DNA from: Candidatus Kouleothrix ribensis
GTDB taxonomy: Bacteria > Chloroflexota > Chloroflexia > Chloroflexales > Roseiflexaceae
NCBI GenBank assembly: GCA_016722075.1
Contig: JADKGW010000001.1
Span: forward strand, 1,178,001 to 1,242,000
Direction of reading: 5' to 3'
Length of the DNA stretch: 64,000 bases
Part shown: positions 9,109 to 18,004 of the stretch, piece after piece
Layout of the letters: the number at the start of each line of letters is the position of its first letter
Numbering within the stretch: the stretch's first letter is position 1
Program-made: the position numbers and the translations under genes
Notes under the pieces: generated by a model
What the model was told of the DNA's origin: nothing
Seen by the model: only the letters and a program-made list of their open reading frames with translations
Database searches by the model: none

Positions 9109-10260
9109 ATGAGCGACACCGACGAGCGCCTGCGCCGCTGGCGGCTGGTGCTGGGCGGCGGCGACGCCGACGGTACCGGCGTGGATCTGCGCGGCCAGGA
9201 TATGGCGATCGATGGCGCACTGCAGGCGCTGTACGATGCCGAGCGTGCCGGCGGGCTGGGCAGCTCGCAGCCGAATATCGCGCGCTGGCTGGGCGATATC
9301 CGCAGCTACTTCCCCAGCTCGGTGGTGCAGGTGCTGCAGCGCGACGCGCTTGAGCGCCTGGATCTGCGCCAGATGCTGCTGCAGCCCGAGCTGCTGGCGT
9401 CGGTCGAGCCGAATGTGCAGCTAGTGGCCGATCTGCTGGCGCTCAAAAGCGTCATGCCGGCCAAGACGATCGACACCGCGCGGCAGGTGGTGCGCAAAGT
9501 GGTCGATGAGCTACAGCGCAAGCTGGCCAACCCTACGCGCCAGGCCGTGCTGGGCAGCCTGAACCGCGCCGCCCGCAGCCGCCGCCCGCGCCACAACGAG
9601 ATCGACTGGCATCGCACCATCCGGCTGAATCTGCGCCACTACCAGCCGGCCTACCGCACGATTATTGCCGAGCGGCGCGTCGGCTACGCACGCAAGCGCT
9701 CGTCGCTGCGCGAGATCATCCTGTGCGTCGATCAGAGCGGCTCGATGGGCACATCGGTGGTGTATAGCGGGATTTTCGGCGCGGTGCTGGCCTCGCTGCC
9801 GGCCGTGCGCATGCACATGGTGGCGTTCGACACCGAAGTGGCCGACCTGACCGACTCGCTGCACGACCCGGTCGAGCTGCTGTTTGGCGTGCAGCTCGGC
9901 GGCGGCACCGACATCAACCGCGCGCTGGGCTACTGCCAGGGCCTGGTGCGCCGGCCGCAGGAGACGATCGTGGTGCTGATCAGCGACCTGTACGAGGGCG
10001 GCAACCGCGACGAGCTGCTCAGGCGCGCGGCGGCGCTGGTGGGCGCGGGCGTGCAGCTGGTGGCGCTACTGGCGCTGAGCGACCGCGGCGCGCCCAGCTA
10101 TGATCATGCGGTGGCGGCGGCACTGGCGGCGCTGGGCGTGCCCGCATTCGCCTGCACACCCGATCTATTCCCCGACCTGATGGCTGCGGCGATCAACCGC
10201 CAGGATCTCGGCCAGTGGGCCGCCGCGCACGAGATCGTTGCCGCGCGCGGGCCGCAGTAA
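9109..10260 (+). CDS. VWA domain protein (CoxE-like)
   Basis: 383 aa. The start at 9109 has AAAGGAG 6 nt upstream. An N-terminal helical half (about 1-190) precedes a von Willebrand A domain at ~200-345. The MIDAS metal site is intact: DQSGS at 208-212, the threonine of GGGTD near 266, and an aspartate in LISDLYEGG. These proteins typically act with AAA+ MoxR ATPases. Here the partner is the DUF5682 gene just upstream; no AAA ATPase lies within the window on either side. Cytosolic. Confidence 0.85.
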   Translation: MSDTDERLRRWRLVLGGGDADGTGVDLRGQDMAIDGALQALYDAERAGGLGSSQPNIARWLGDIRSYFPSSVVQVLQRDALERLDLRQMLLQPELLASVEPNVQLVADLLALKSVMPAKTIDTARQVVRKVVDELQRKLANPTRQAVLGSLNRAARSRRPRHNEIDWHRTIRLNLRHYQPAYRTIIAERRVGYARKRSSLREIILCVDQSGSMGTSVVYSGIFGAVLASLPAVRMHMVAFDTEVADLTDSLHDPVELLFGVQLGGGTDINRALGYCQGLVRRPQETIVVLISDLYEGGNRDELLRRAAALVGAGVQLVALLALSDRGAPSYDHAVAAALAALGVPAFACTPDLFPDLMAAAINRQDLGQWAAAHEIVAARGPQ

Positions 10261-10293
10261 GCCTGGCCGCGCCTTTGTGTGCTACGGCTCGGC

Positions 10294-11442
10294 TCAGGCC
10301 GCATGCGTGGCGGCGCGCTCGTATGCCACGACGGTGGCCTCGGCGGTAGCCCGCCACGAGAACTGCGCGGCGCGCGCCGGCCCGGCCGCGCTGAGCCGCC
10401 CGCGCAGCCGGCTGTCGCCGAGCACGCGCGCCATCCCGGCCGCAAGCGCGCCGGCAGTTGGCTCGGCCAGCAGCGCCGCGCCGCCCACAACCTCGGGCAG
10501 GCTCGAGCTGTGGCTGCACAGCACCGGCGCGCCGCATGCCAGGGCCTCGAGCGGTGGCAGCCCAAAGCCCTCGTAGCGCGATGGAAACACGAATAGCTCG
10601 GCGCCGGCATACAACCCCGGCAGATCGGCCTCGGCTACGCCCGGCAGGAAGCGCACCCTCTGGCCCAGCCCGGCCCGCTCGGCGGCCTGGCGCGCTGCGG
10701 GGTAGCGCGCATCCCAGTGCCCGGCGATCACCAGCTGCAGATCGCGGAGTTCGGCCTGCTGATCGGGTGTGTGCAGCAGCTGCGCGAACGCTTCAACCAG
10801 GGCGGGCAGGTTCTTATGCGGCTTGTTCGAGCCGACGCATAGCAGGTAGCGTGCGGGCAGGTTGTGCCTGGCGCGCACCGCCGCGATTGCCGCCGGCGTC
10901 TGCGGCGCGAAGCGCGGGTCGGCCGCCAGGGGCGCCACGCTGATGCGCGCGCTGGGGATGCGGTAGGCCGCGATCAGGTCGGCGCGCGCGCTGGCCGAGA
11001 TCGCCAGGATCTGGCTGGAGGCACGTACGGCGCGGCGCGTGAATAGGTTGAACAGCAGGCGCGCGCGCGGCGACACTTCGGCAGGAAACAGGCGCGGGAT
11101 CGCGTCGTAGAGGGTTGTGACCGAGCGGCAGGGCAGCGGCAGGTAGGGCCGCAGGTAGTATGGCGCGTGGAACAGGCCGGCCTGGAGCGTGCGCAGCATG
11201 CGTGGTAGGGCCAGCTGTTCGCCCAGGCTGAACGGCCGCAGGTGTGTATACATAACCTGCAGATTCGGGTGGCGTGCCAGCGTGGCCATGGCGTGGCGCG
11301 TGTTCGGCAGATCGGGGTTATACAGCGCTACGAACGAGTGCTCCGCCGCACGCTGGCCAAGCGCGTCTAGCAGGTTATAGACATAACGACCAATGCCGGG
11401 AAAGTGGTCGTTCACATAGCGAGCATCGATTACGATTCGCAC
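10294..11442 (-). CDS. Glycosyltransferase family 4 (GT-B)
   Basis: 382 aa from a GTG at 11442 preceded by GAAGGA. The N-terminal Rossmann half begins RIVIDARYVNDHFPGIGRY, the classic acceptor-domain opening. The C-terminal half carries LLCVGSNKPHKNLPALVEAF, then FVFPSRYEGFGLPPLEALACG near residues 280-300, the E-x7-E donor motif. It transfers a sugar from an activated donor, probably onto a lipid-linked surface glycan; the sugar is not predictable. It starts 19 bp after the stop of the upstream GT2 gene, so the two form one operon. Confidence 0.9.
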   Translation of the reverse strand: MRIVIDARYVNDHFPGIGRYVYNLLDALGQRAAEHSFVALYNPDLPNTRHAMATLARHPNLQVMYTHLRPFSLGEQLALPRMLRTLQAGLFHAPYYLRPYLPLPCRSVTTLYDAIPRLFPAEVSPRARLLFNLFTRRAVRASSQILAISASARADLIAAYRIPSARISVAPLAADPRFAPQTPAAIAAVRARHNLPARYLLCVGSNKPHKNLPALVEAFAQLLHTPDQQAELRDLQLVIAGHWDARYPAARQAAERAGLGQRVRFLPGVAEADLPGLYAGAELFVFPSRYEGFGLPPLEALACGAPVLCSHSSSLPEVVGGAALLAEPTAGALAAGMARVLGDSRLRGRLSAAGPARAAQFSWRATAEATVVAYERAATHAA

Positions 11443-11461
11443 GGGCAAGTCCTTCGCGGCA

Positions 11462-12364
11462 TTAGGCCGTGTCGTGGTACCAGCCCCACACATAGCCGAG
11501 CGCGCCGGCGTATGATGTGAGCGCCTTGAGCGGCTTGAAGCCCGGCCGCCACGATGGTGCAGCGAACGAGTAGGGCAGGAACACATTCGGCAGCACGATC
11601 GCCGTGCGAAACAGGATGAACGCTGCGGTGTGCAGCGGCGTCTTCAGATCGCGCCCGCGCGCCCGGCTTGGGTCGCGGCGCACCTCCTGGGCGTGGCCCA
11701 TGCCGTACAGAAAGTGTTTGCGCAGCAGCGCCGGCAGCGAGGCCGGGGCCGGGTGGTAGGCCCAGGTGTTCGCAACCAGCAGGCAGCGATAGTGTGATGT
11801 GGCGTGGGGCGCATGCGGCGCTGCCTGGCTGCCAATCGTCAGCCGGCGCACGCGCACGAAGAACTCGGTGTCGACCCCGCGCACGAGTGTCGGGTCGAAG
11901 CCGCCGGCCTGCTCGAATACCGCGCGGCGCATGGCGCAGCAGGTGGTGGTAATCTCGCAGTAGAACGACGGCGGGTCGGGGTTGGTCTCGAGCGACTGGG
12001 CTACCAGCGGGTGCTCAATGCGCGGCACCTCGCGCGCGACCCAGCGCTGAAACCAGGGCGCGCCGGGTGGCAGCAGCTTCGACGCGCCAACCACGCCGAT
12101 CGTTGGGTCGGCCAGCAGCGGCGCGACCAGGTTGGCGAGCACGTGCGCATCGCCCAGCGTCGCGTCGTCGTCGGCAAACACCACAATCGGCGCAGTGGTG
12201 CGGGCCACGCCCTGGTTGCGCGCCAGGCCGTTCGGGCGCACCCCGCGCACCACCGCGATCTCGGCCGGCTGGAGCGTCTGGCGGTACACGCTCGCCAGCA
12301 GCGCGCCGACATCGCCGCCAAGCGAGGGGATGACCAGCGCGATTGTGGGTGCCGGTTCTGCCAT
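11462..12364 (-). CDS. Glycosyltransferase family 2 (GT-A)
   Basis: 300 aa. The start at 12364 (MAEPAPTIALVIPSLGG) is preferred over upstream in-frame codons because the GT2 fold begins there. The donor-binding metal motif is VVFADDDA near residues 66-73. ETNPDPPSFYCEITTTCCAMRRAVFEQAGGFD is the typical acceptor-side region, followed by RGVDTEFFVRVRR. Near the C-terminus is a hydrophobic stretch (FILFRTAIVLPNVFLPY) that may contact the membrane. It is divergent from a methyltransferase gene. Confidence 0.85.
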   Translation of the reverse strand: MAEPAPTIALVIPSLGGDVGALLASVYRQTLQPAEIAVVRGVRPNGLARNQGVARTTAPIVVFADDDATLGDAHVLANLVAPLLADPTIGVVGASKLLPPGAPWFQRWVAREVPRIEHPLVAQSLETNPDPPSFYCEITTTCCAMRRAVFEQAGGFDPTLVRGVDTEFFVRVRRLTIGSQAAPHAPHATSHYRCLLVANTWAYHPAPASLPALLRKHFLYGMGHAQEVRRDPSRARGRDLKTPLHTAAFILFRTAIVLPNVFLPYSFAAPSWRPGFKPLKALTSYAGALGYVWGWYHDTA

Positions 12365-12400
12365 AGCGGTTGCCACCCTGCTGCGGTATAGGCCTGGCTC

Positions 12401-12413
12401 GATCTGGTATACT
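12401..12413 (+). promoter_or_regulatory. Extended -10 promoter for the methyltransferase gene
   Basis: TGGTATACT gives an extended -10 (TATACT at 12408-12413), 35 bp before the start codon at 12448. No clear -35 was seen. Confidence 0.4.
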
Positions 12414-12447
12414 ACCATACCGAGCCGGATAGACTGATGAGCATTCG

Positions 12448-13242
12448 ATGACACTACCTGCAGTTGATCGGTCGCGCGTGCTGCTGCGCATGCTGCGCTA
12501 CCATGTCTCTTCGCCCTACATTATTTTCTGGCGCGCGATCGAGGTAGCGATAATGGCCGAGCTCGCCGCGCGCCAGGGCCTTGATCTGCCATCGCATGTC
12601 GATCTCGATGTTGGCTGCGGCAATGGTGTGCTGGGCCACGCGCTGATCCGCGACATTGGCGTTGGCTTCGATCTGACCGCAGCGGGCGTGGCCTGGGCGC
12701 GCGATCACAAGCCGGCCTACCGGGCGCTGCTGCGCGCGTCGGCCACTAGCATGCCGCTGCGCAGCCGCTCGCAGGCGCTGGTGTTCTCGAACAGCGTGAT
12801 CGAGCACATCCCCGACGACCTGGCGGCGTTCGACGAGCTGGCGCGCGTGGTCGCGCCGGGCGGCTACCTGCTGTTCTCGACGGTCAGCGAGCAGTTTCCC
12901 GAATTGATGCTCGGGCACGCGCCCAGCCCGGCCGAGCGCACCGCGCTCGATCAGAGCTATGCCCACTACCACTACTACAGCGTGGCGGGCCTACGCGCGA
13001 TCCTGGCCCAGCGCGGGCTCGATCTGCTCGACGCTGCCTACTATATCGACGCGGCCCAGGCGCGCTGGTGCTACCGGCTGCGCGTGTGGGAGCAGCGCCA
13101 GCGCCGCGCCGGCCTGTGGCGCCGGGCCAACCAGCTGCGCCGCGCGCCGCTGGGCCTGGCGCTGGTGCCCTGGATGCTCAAGCTGCACGCGCCGCCCGAG
13201 GCCGGGGTTGGGCTTGCGGTGATCGCGCGGCGGCCGGCCTGA
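12448..13242 (+). CDS. Class I SAM-dependent methyltransferase
   Basis: 264 aa. Motif I is VDLDVGCGNGVLGHAL at residues ~51-66, with the second acidic residue in GVGFDLT. VFSNSVIEHIPDD near 111-123 and ELARVVAPGGYLLFSTVSE near 130-150 are the post-I and motif III regions of Methyltransf_11. It is divergent from the GT2 gene and convergent with the next GT4 gene, inside the surface glycan locus, so it may methylate a sugar or lipid precursor. The substrate cannot be read from the sequence. Confidence 0.85.
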   Translation: MTLPAVDRSRVLLRMLRYHVSSPYIIFWRAIEVAIMAELAARQGLDLPSHVDLDVGCGNGVLGHALIRDIGVGFDLTAAGVAWARDHKPAYRALLRASATSMPLRSRSQALVFSNSVIEHIPDDLAAFDELARVVAPGGYLLFSTVSEQFPELMLGHAPSPAERTALDQSYAHYHYYSVAGLRAILAQRGLDLLDAAYYIDAAQARWCYRLRVWEQRQRRAGLWRRANQLRRAPLGLALVPWMLKLHAPPEAGVGLAVIARRPA

Positions 13243-13276
13243 GCGATCTCGACGTTCGCTCAATCAGGCGTGCCGC

Positions 13277-14464
13277 TCAGGCACCGCGAAGTGCGAGCCG
13301 GCGCTCGTAGAGCGCCTCGAGCCGCGCGCCAACCAGCGCTGCGTCGTAGTCGTGCTCGATCAGGGTACGACCGGCCGCACCCAACCGCTCGCGCAGCACC
13401 GGGTCGGCCAGCAGCCGCACGATCGCGTCGGCGAAACCGGCCGGTTGCTCGGCAAACAGCACACTCTGGGCATGCCGCAGGTCGATGCCCTCGGCCGCCA
13501 GCGCGGTCGTGACGACCGGCAGCCCACATGCGAGCGCCTCGATCAGCTTGATCCGCACGCCGCTGCCCCAGAAGATCGGTGCCGCCACCAGCGTGGCCTG
13601 CGCGTACAGCGGCCGCATGTCGGCCACCGCGCCGGGGATGTGGATGTCGGGCGCAGCCAGGGCCTGAATCGTCGCCGGCGGGTCGCGCCCCGCCAGTGTC
13701 AGCCGGGCACCGGGGTGGGCCAGGCGCACCAGCGGCCACACCTCGCGCGCCAGCCACAGCGCACCTTCAACGTTCGGCGGGTGGAGGTAATTGCCCACGA
13801 ACAGCACCTGGGCGCCGGCGCGCGGGGTGCGGCACACCGGCCACTCGGCCAGGTCGATCCCCGACGGAATATATTCGACGGTGAGGCGCGGCAGCCAGCG
13901 CCGTAGCGCAAGCGCGTCGGGCTCGCTCAGCGTAATCACCAGATCGCACTGTGGCAGGGTCGCCAGCTCGTAGCGCCACAGGCTCAGCGCGCCAAGCCAG
14001 CGGCGGGCCTTGAGGCGGGCATCGCGCTCCTGGCGCGCGCGGCGCACCTGCGTCCGAAAGGCCAGCTCGATGGCGGTACAGGCAACCAGCGCGCCGGCCG
14101 CGCGCGCCGGCCGAGCATACTGAGCCATGCTGGTGTACTCGAGCTGCACAATCGCGGGTGGCTGGGCTGCCCACGCGCGCCGCAGGTAGGCCAGCAGCTC
14201 GGCCGAATGTTCCTGCCGGGCGGCCGGCGGGTTGAAGCCCCACTTCGAGCGCTGTGTGCGGCGGAACGCGCGTACGGAGGCGCACTGCGCGGCCAGCGGC
14301 CCCCATTCGACCCGCTCGGGCGCGGGTGCGAGCGCGACGAACGACACCTGGTAGCGCTGCGCCAGCTGCTGGGCGACGCGCAGCATATGCGCCGTGCCGC
14401 CTGAGAGTGGCGGGTATGGCGCGAGCGGCGATAGGATGGTGAGCGGGCGCAGCGGGCTGTGCAT
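13277..14464 (-). CDS. Glycosyltransferase family 4 (GT-B)
   Basis: 395 aa. The start at 14464 (MHSPLRPLTILSPLAPYPPLSGG) is directly after the stop of the upstream gene, with a 1-bp gap. Acceptor half: PPLSGGTAHMLRVAQQLAQRY. Donor half: VLFVGNYLHPPNVEGALWLAREVWP near ~225-250, and FWGSGVRIKLIEALACGLPVVTT near 310-333, typical of GT4 enzymes of polysaccharide loci. Cytosolic or peripheral membrane. Operon partner of the gene ending at 14466. Confidence 0.88.
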   Translation of the reverse strand: MHSPLRPLTILSPLAPYPPLSGGTAHMLRVAQQLAQRYQVSFVALAPAPERVEWGPLAAQCASVRAFRRTQRSKWGFNPPAARQEHSAELLAYLRRAWAAQPPAIVQLEYTSMAQYARPARAAGALVACTAIELAFRTQVRRARQERDARLKARRWLGALSLWRYELATLPQCDLVITLSEPDALALRRWLPRLTVEYIPSGIDLAEWPVCRTPRAGAQVLFVGNYLHPPNVEGALWLAREVWPLVRLAHPGARLTLAGRDPPATIQALAAPDIHIPGAVADMRPLYAQATLVAAPIFWGSGVRIKLIEALACGLPVVTTALAAEGIDLRHAQSVLFAEQPAGFADAIVRLLADPVLRERLGAAGRTLIEHDYDAALVGARLEALYERRLALRGA

Positions 14465-14465
14465 A

Positions 14466-15728
14466 TTAACCGCCACGCATGCGCCGGCGCAGCGCGCCAA
14501 GCGCCTGGCGCACGCGGCGCAGCATGGCCTGGTGGGGCGGCAGCGCGCGTGCGTCGAGGTGGGCCAGGCCGGGGCGCACCGGCGGCAGGTCGAAGTGCGC
14601 CGGGATCTCAATCGGCCGGCGCGGCCCGGCGCGCTCGCGCAGCTCGGCGGCGAAGGCGCGCCACTGGTTGGCGCTGTGCTCGGGCGTGTACTGGGCCGCC
14701 ACCCGCGCACGGGCCGCGCGCGAGAGCCGCAGCCACAGCCCAGGCTCCTCGTGCAGCCGGCGCACCGCCGCCACGAACGCCTGCTCGCGGTCGTCGACCA
14801 GCAGCCCGGTGACTTCGTGCTGCACCAATTCGAGCGCGCCGGTTGGGCTGCTCAGGCAGATTGGCACCACGCCACAGGCCATCGCCTCCATCACGGCCAT
14901 CGGCAGCCCCTCGGAGTCCGACAGCAGCACCAGCGCGTGGCTGCGCAACAGCTCGGCCTGGATCTGCTCGTTATCGACGCTGCCGGCCAGGCGCACCGGC
15001 AGGCCGGCGCCTTCGGTCGCGAGGAGACTCTGCACCATGCGCCGCGAGGGGCCATCGCCGTAGATCGCGCCGCTCGTGCCGGGCAGCGCGCGCACCGCCC
15101 GGCAGATCGCGCGGGCCACGTCGAGCGAGCGCTTGTGCGTTTCGGCCAGGCGACCCACGTAGATCAGGCGGAGATCGCTGCTGGGCGGCTGTGCCGACTC
15201 GCGCGGCAGCGGCGTGCCCGAAGTGACGCAGCCGATCTGCGTGTCGGTGGCGCGGCCGGCCAGCTTGGCGCGCACCTGCTGCTCGACGAAGTGCGACACG
15301 CACACCAGCCCGTCGAGCCGATACGCTGGCGGCCCGGCCACGAACGCGTCGATCAGCGCATCGTAGAAGCCGTCGTCGCCGTGGATCGTGCCGATCGTCA
15401 GCACGCCGGCCGGGCGCAGCCAGCGCGTAGCGTAGTAGGCCGGCGCGACATAATCGGGCGCGAAGATCGTCGCGGCGTGGTCGTCGAGGTCGCGCAGCAG
15501 CACCCGCAGCAGCGCCTCGGTCGAGCGCGGCTGTGCCAGCCGGGTTGTAGGCACGCCCTGCCGGCCAAGCGCCAGCGCGGTGGCGCCGGGCAGCGGCCCG
15601 CCGGTGTGCAGCAGCAGCGCGCGTGGATCACAGCCTGGCCCGCGTAGCGCCGGCAGCAGCCGCCGCAGCACCGTGTTCGGCCCGCCAATCTGGTTGGGGC
15701 TATCGTAGGCGCAGAATGATATGTTCAT
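14466..15728 (-). CDS. Glycosyltransferase family 4 (GT-B)
   Basis: 420 aa. It starts MNISFCAYDSPNQIGGPNTVLRRLLPAL, a GT4 acceptor-domain opening, with GAAAAGA upstream. LIYVGRLAETHKRSLDVARAI (~185-205) starts the donor domain, and LVLLSDSEGLPMAVMEAMACG near 282-302 is the sugar-nucleotide site. The C-terminal ~60 residues are basic (LRRVRQALGALRRRMRGG), possibly for membrane association. It is the upstream member of a tight pair with the GT4 gene at 13277-14464. Confidence 0.88.
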   Translation of the reverse strand: MNISFCAYDSPNQIGGPNTVLRRLLPALRGPGCDPRALLLHTGGPLPGATALALGRQGVPTTRLAQPRSTEALLRVLLRDLDDHAATIFAPDYVAPAYYATRWLRPAGVLTIGTIHGDDGFYDALIDAFVAGPPAYRLDGLVCVSHFVEQQVRAKLAGRATDTQIGCVTSGTPLPRESAQPPSSDLRLIYVGRLAETHKRSLDVARAICRAVRALPGTSGAIYGDGPSRRMVQSLLATEGAGLPVRLAGSVDNEQIQAELLRSHALVLLSDSEGLPMAVMEAMACGVVPICLSSPTGALELVQHEVTGLLVDDREQAFVAAVRRLHEEPGLWLRLSRAARARVAAQYTPEHSANQWRAFAAELRERAGPRRPIEIPAHFDLPPVRPGLAHLDARALPPHQAMLRRVRQALGALRRRMRGG

Positions 15729-15744
15729 TCTTTTCGTATATACA

Positions 15745-15915
15745 CTACATACGCAGTCGGCGTGTGTAGCCTTCGGCAGCGCGGTACGTTTCGATTAAGG
15801 TGCGCCGATTGTGGCGCCGAGCGCCACAATCGGCGCACAAGGGACATTCGTTGGCACGCCCGCTGGATGTGGGTGCCGCCTTTCGCACAAGAAGAGAGGA
15901 GCGTACGATTGTGCC
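15745..15915. repeat. Hairpin-bearing dispersed element, copy D
   Basis: The left part (15748-15775) reads as the reverse complement of the right end of the copy at 25631-25740 (shared ACGCAGTCGGCG and GTAGCC words). It carries the core word CGGCAGCGCGGTACG and, at 15800-15838, a perfect 18-bp stem (GTGCGCCGATTGTGGCGC) with a 3-nt loop. TGCCGCAGGCA lies near 15912. No T-tract follows the hairpin on either strand. Confidence 0.6.
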
Positions 15916-15922
15916 GCAGGCA

Positions 15923-16948
15923 TTAGCGCGATGCGCGCGCCAGCGCCTTCAGCAGAAACTTCGCCAGCCGTAGCTGCCCGATCGGTGCGGCGCGGGCCAG
16001 GGGCGAGCGCCAGAAGCGCAGCCAGGCCCACGGGCCGAGCGTGGTCGACAGGCGGCAGACGGTATACCAATGCCATGCGAGCACCGGCAGCAGCGCCGGC
16101 TCGGCGTAGCGGCCGGCCAGCTGATTCGCCGCCAGGATGCGCTGCAGCCAGCCGTCGGCCGCGTCGAGCTGTGCGCGCGCCGGCTCGAATCGCGCGGTGC
16201 TGATCAGCTCGTGCGTGGCCTGCTCGGCCAGCGTAGGCTCAAGCCCCAGCGCGCGCAGCTGCCCGAGGCGCACGCGCGCCGCCGTGGCCACTTGCGCGGC
16301 GCGCTGCTGCTGGCCAACCTGGCCGGCGTGCATGCGGTAGCGCAGCAGCACCTCGGGAATATTCGCCAGCCCGCCGTGCGCGGCCAGCCGCATCCACAGC
16401 TCGTAGTCTTCGGCGTGTGCGAAATCCCGGTCGTAGCGCAGGTTGTGCCGGCGCAGCAGCTCGCCGCGCAGCATTGTGGCCGGGTGCGCCAGCACATTGC
16501 GGAACAGCAATTCGCAGCGGATGGCGGCATCATCGGCTGGGTAGCGCCTGATATGCGTGGGCGCGTCACCAAATATCTGCACCCAGCTGCCGCATACCGC
16601 CACCTGGGGCCGTGTATCGAGCAGCGCCACCTGGCGCGCCAGCCGGCCGGGCAAGCAGATGTCGTCGCCGTCCATACGGGCGATGTAGCGCCCGCGCGCC
16701 AGGTCGATCGCCTGGTTCAGCTGCGCGACAACCCCGCAGTTGCGCGGGCCATGCACCACCCGCAGGCGTGGCTCGCGCGCGGCATACGCGGCCAGCAGCG
16801 CGCCGGTGGCGTCGGTCGAGCCGTCGTCGAGCGCGATCAGCTCGAAGTCGGCGAATGTCTGCGCCAGCAGGCTATCGAGCGCCTCAGCCAGGTGCGCTGC
16901 GGCATTGTACACCGGCATTATCACCGACACGGCCGGCTGATCGGTCAT
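15923..16948 (-). CDS. Glycosyltransferase family 2 (GT-A)
   Basis: 341 aa with a textbook GT2 opening: VSVIMPVYNAAAHLAEALDS at residues 7-26, IALDDGSTDATG at 38-49, and the metal-binding ARMDGDDICLPGRL near 92-105. FAHAEDYELWMRL near 178-190 is the ED-type catalytic base region. Its C-terminal ~100 residues are helical and of unclear role. It follows the CgeB-like gene by 21 bp in the minus-strand glycan operon. Donor and acceptor unknown. Confidence 0.92.
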   Translation of the reverse strand: MTDQPAVSVIMPVYNAAAHLAEALDSLLAQTFADFELIALDDGSTDATGALLAAYAAREPRLRVVHGPRNCGVVAQLNQAIDLARGRYIARMDGDDICLPGRLARQVALLDTRPQVAVCGSWVQIFGDAPTHIRRYPADDAAIRCELLFRNVLAHPATMLRGELLRRHNLRYDRDFAHAEDYELWMRLAAHGGLANIPEVLLRYRMHAGQVGQQQRAAQVATAARVRLGQLRALGLEPTLAEQATHELISTARFEPARAQLDAADGWLQRILAANQLAGRYAEPALLPVLAWHWYTVCRLSTTLGPWAWLRFWRSPLARAAPIGQLRLAKFLLKALARASR

Positions 16949-16969
16949 AGTGTTCTCGTACAGGCCGTG

Positions 16970-18001
16970 CTAACCCGGCAACACGCCGGCCTCGCGCAGC
17001 ACGTGCCGGATGCGCTGGTGCCACATATGCTCGGCCTCGGTGCGGCGCGCGTAGGCTGCGGCGATCTTGGCGCGCGCCGGCTCGTGCTTCAGGTAGAAGC
17101 GCACCTGCTCGGCGCACTGCTCGAGCGTCTCGAACGGCACGTACTCTTTGCCCGGCTCGTAGTAGCTGTCGAGCAGCGGCGCGGTGTGCGCGAGCATGAG
17201 CGTGCCGCTCAGGCCCATCTCGAACACGCGACCCTTGATCTGGCGCACGTTCTGCTGCGAGCTATCGAGCGGTGTGAACGAGATCTTCGAGCGGTTCCAG
17301 ATCATGTTCACCTGGTCGAGGCTGAGCACGCTGACCTCGTCGGCGATACCCGGCAGGGCATACTTCAAGATCGTGCGCTGGATGGCGCGCTGTGCGCGCT
17401 TCACCGGCGCCTCGCGGCCGGCGCTCGGGTGGATGTAGCGGCGCGTGCCCTTGCCGAAGGCCTGCAGCCCGGCGTGCCGGCGAAGCCAGCCGATCTGCGC
17501 GGCGCGCGCGCCATAGACCTGGCCCATGAAGCTGAAGTCGATATCTTTGCGCGTGCTGCGGCCATCCCAGAAGCCGCTACAGGCCCACTGGGCGTGGATC
17601 AGGTTGGGGTAGGCGGCCTTGTGCTGGGCGTAGATGTTCGGGCTATTCGTGACCATAAAGCTGTACCAGCCGGCCTGGTGCTGCGAGTAGCTGTCCCAGC
17701 GCCACTCGTCGTCGCTGTTCCAGGCGATGATCGGGCAGGAACGTGCGGCCTCGGCCAGGGTGGCCTGGTCGAACTCGTCGTGGTGCGTGGCGATGAACAC
17801 GGCGTCGTAGCCGCCGCCGCGCACCGTGGCCAGGAACACGCGCCGCATCTGCTCGGTGCCTACCGCCGCCGCCGTGAAGTAGTCGAAGAAATCGACGCTG
17901 TAGCCGAGCGACGCAGGCACCTTGTACAGGTAGTAGAACTGCGGCTCGAGCCCGCGAGGGTTGCCGTAGTAGTAGTACGATGTGCAAACAAGTAAGCGCA
18001 T
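16970..18001 (-). CDS. CgeB/DUF3880-type glycosyltransferase
   Basis: 343 aa. The layout fits the CgeB/YkvP group: an N-terminal Rossmann region (LLVCTSYYYYGNPRGLEPQF, then IIAWNSDDEWRWDSY near 94-108) and a C-terminal Glyco_trans_1_2 region (KGRVFEMGLSGTLMLAHTAP near 260-279, then YEPGKEYVPFETLEQC). The family acts on spore or surface glycans in other bacteria. It lies 3 bp downstream of the methyltransferase gene, so it is co-translated in the glycan operon. Confidence 0.85.
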   Translation of the reverse strand: MRLLVCTSYYYYGNPRGLEPQFYYLYKVPASLGYSVDFFDYFTAAAVGTEQMRRVFLATVRGGGYDAVFIATHHDEFDQATLAEAARSCPIIAWNSDDEWRWDSYSQHQAGWYSFMVTNSPNIYAQHKAAYPNLIHAQWACSGFWDGRSTRKDIDFSFMGQVYGARAAQIGWLRRHAGLQAFGKGTRRYIHPSAGREAPVKRAQRAIQRTILKYALPGIADEVSVLSLDQVNMIWNRSKISFTPLDSSQQNVRQIKGRVFEMGLSGTLMLAHTAPLLDSYYEPGKEYVPFETLEQCAEQVRFYLKHEPARAKIAAAYARRTEAEHMWHQRIRHVLREAGVLPG

Positions 18002-18004
18002 TGG

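Noticed and set aside
14394..15647. 417-codon plus-strand frame across the two GT4 genes
   Set aside because: It is the complement of well-recognised glycosyltransferases and has no family resemblance.
15800..15838. Intrinsic terminator for the GT2 gene ending at 15923
   Set aside because: No T-tract on either strand, and the hairpin lies inside a dispersed-element copy, so its origin is better explained as part of that element.
16070..17995. 641-codon plus-strand frame opposite the GT2 and CgeB-like genes
   Set aside because: Its composition is typical of antisense frames, and both genes on the other strand have clear motifs.
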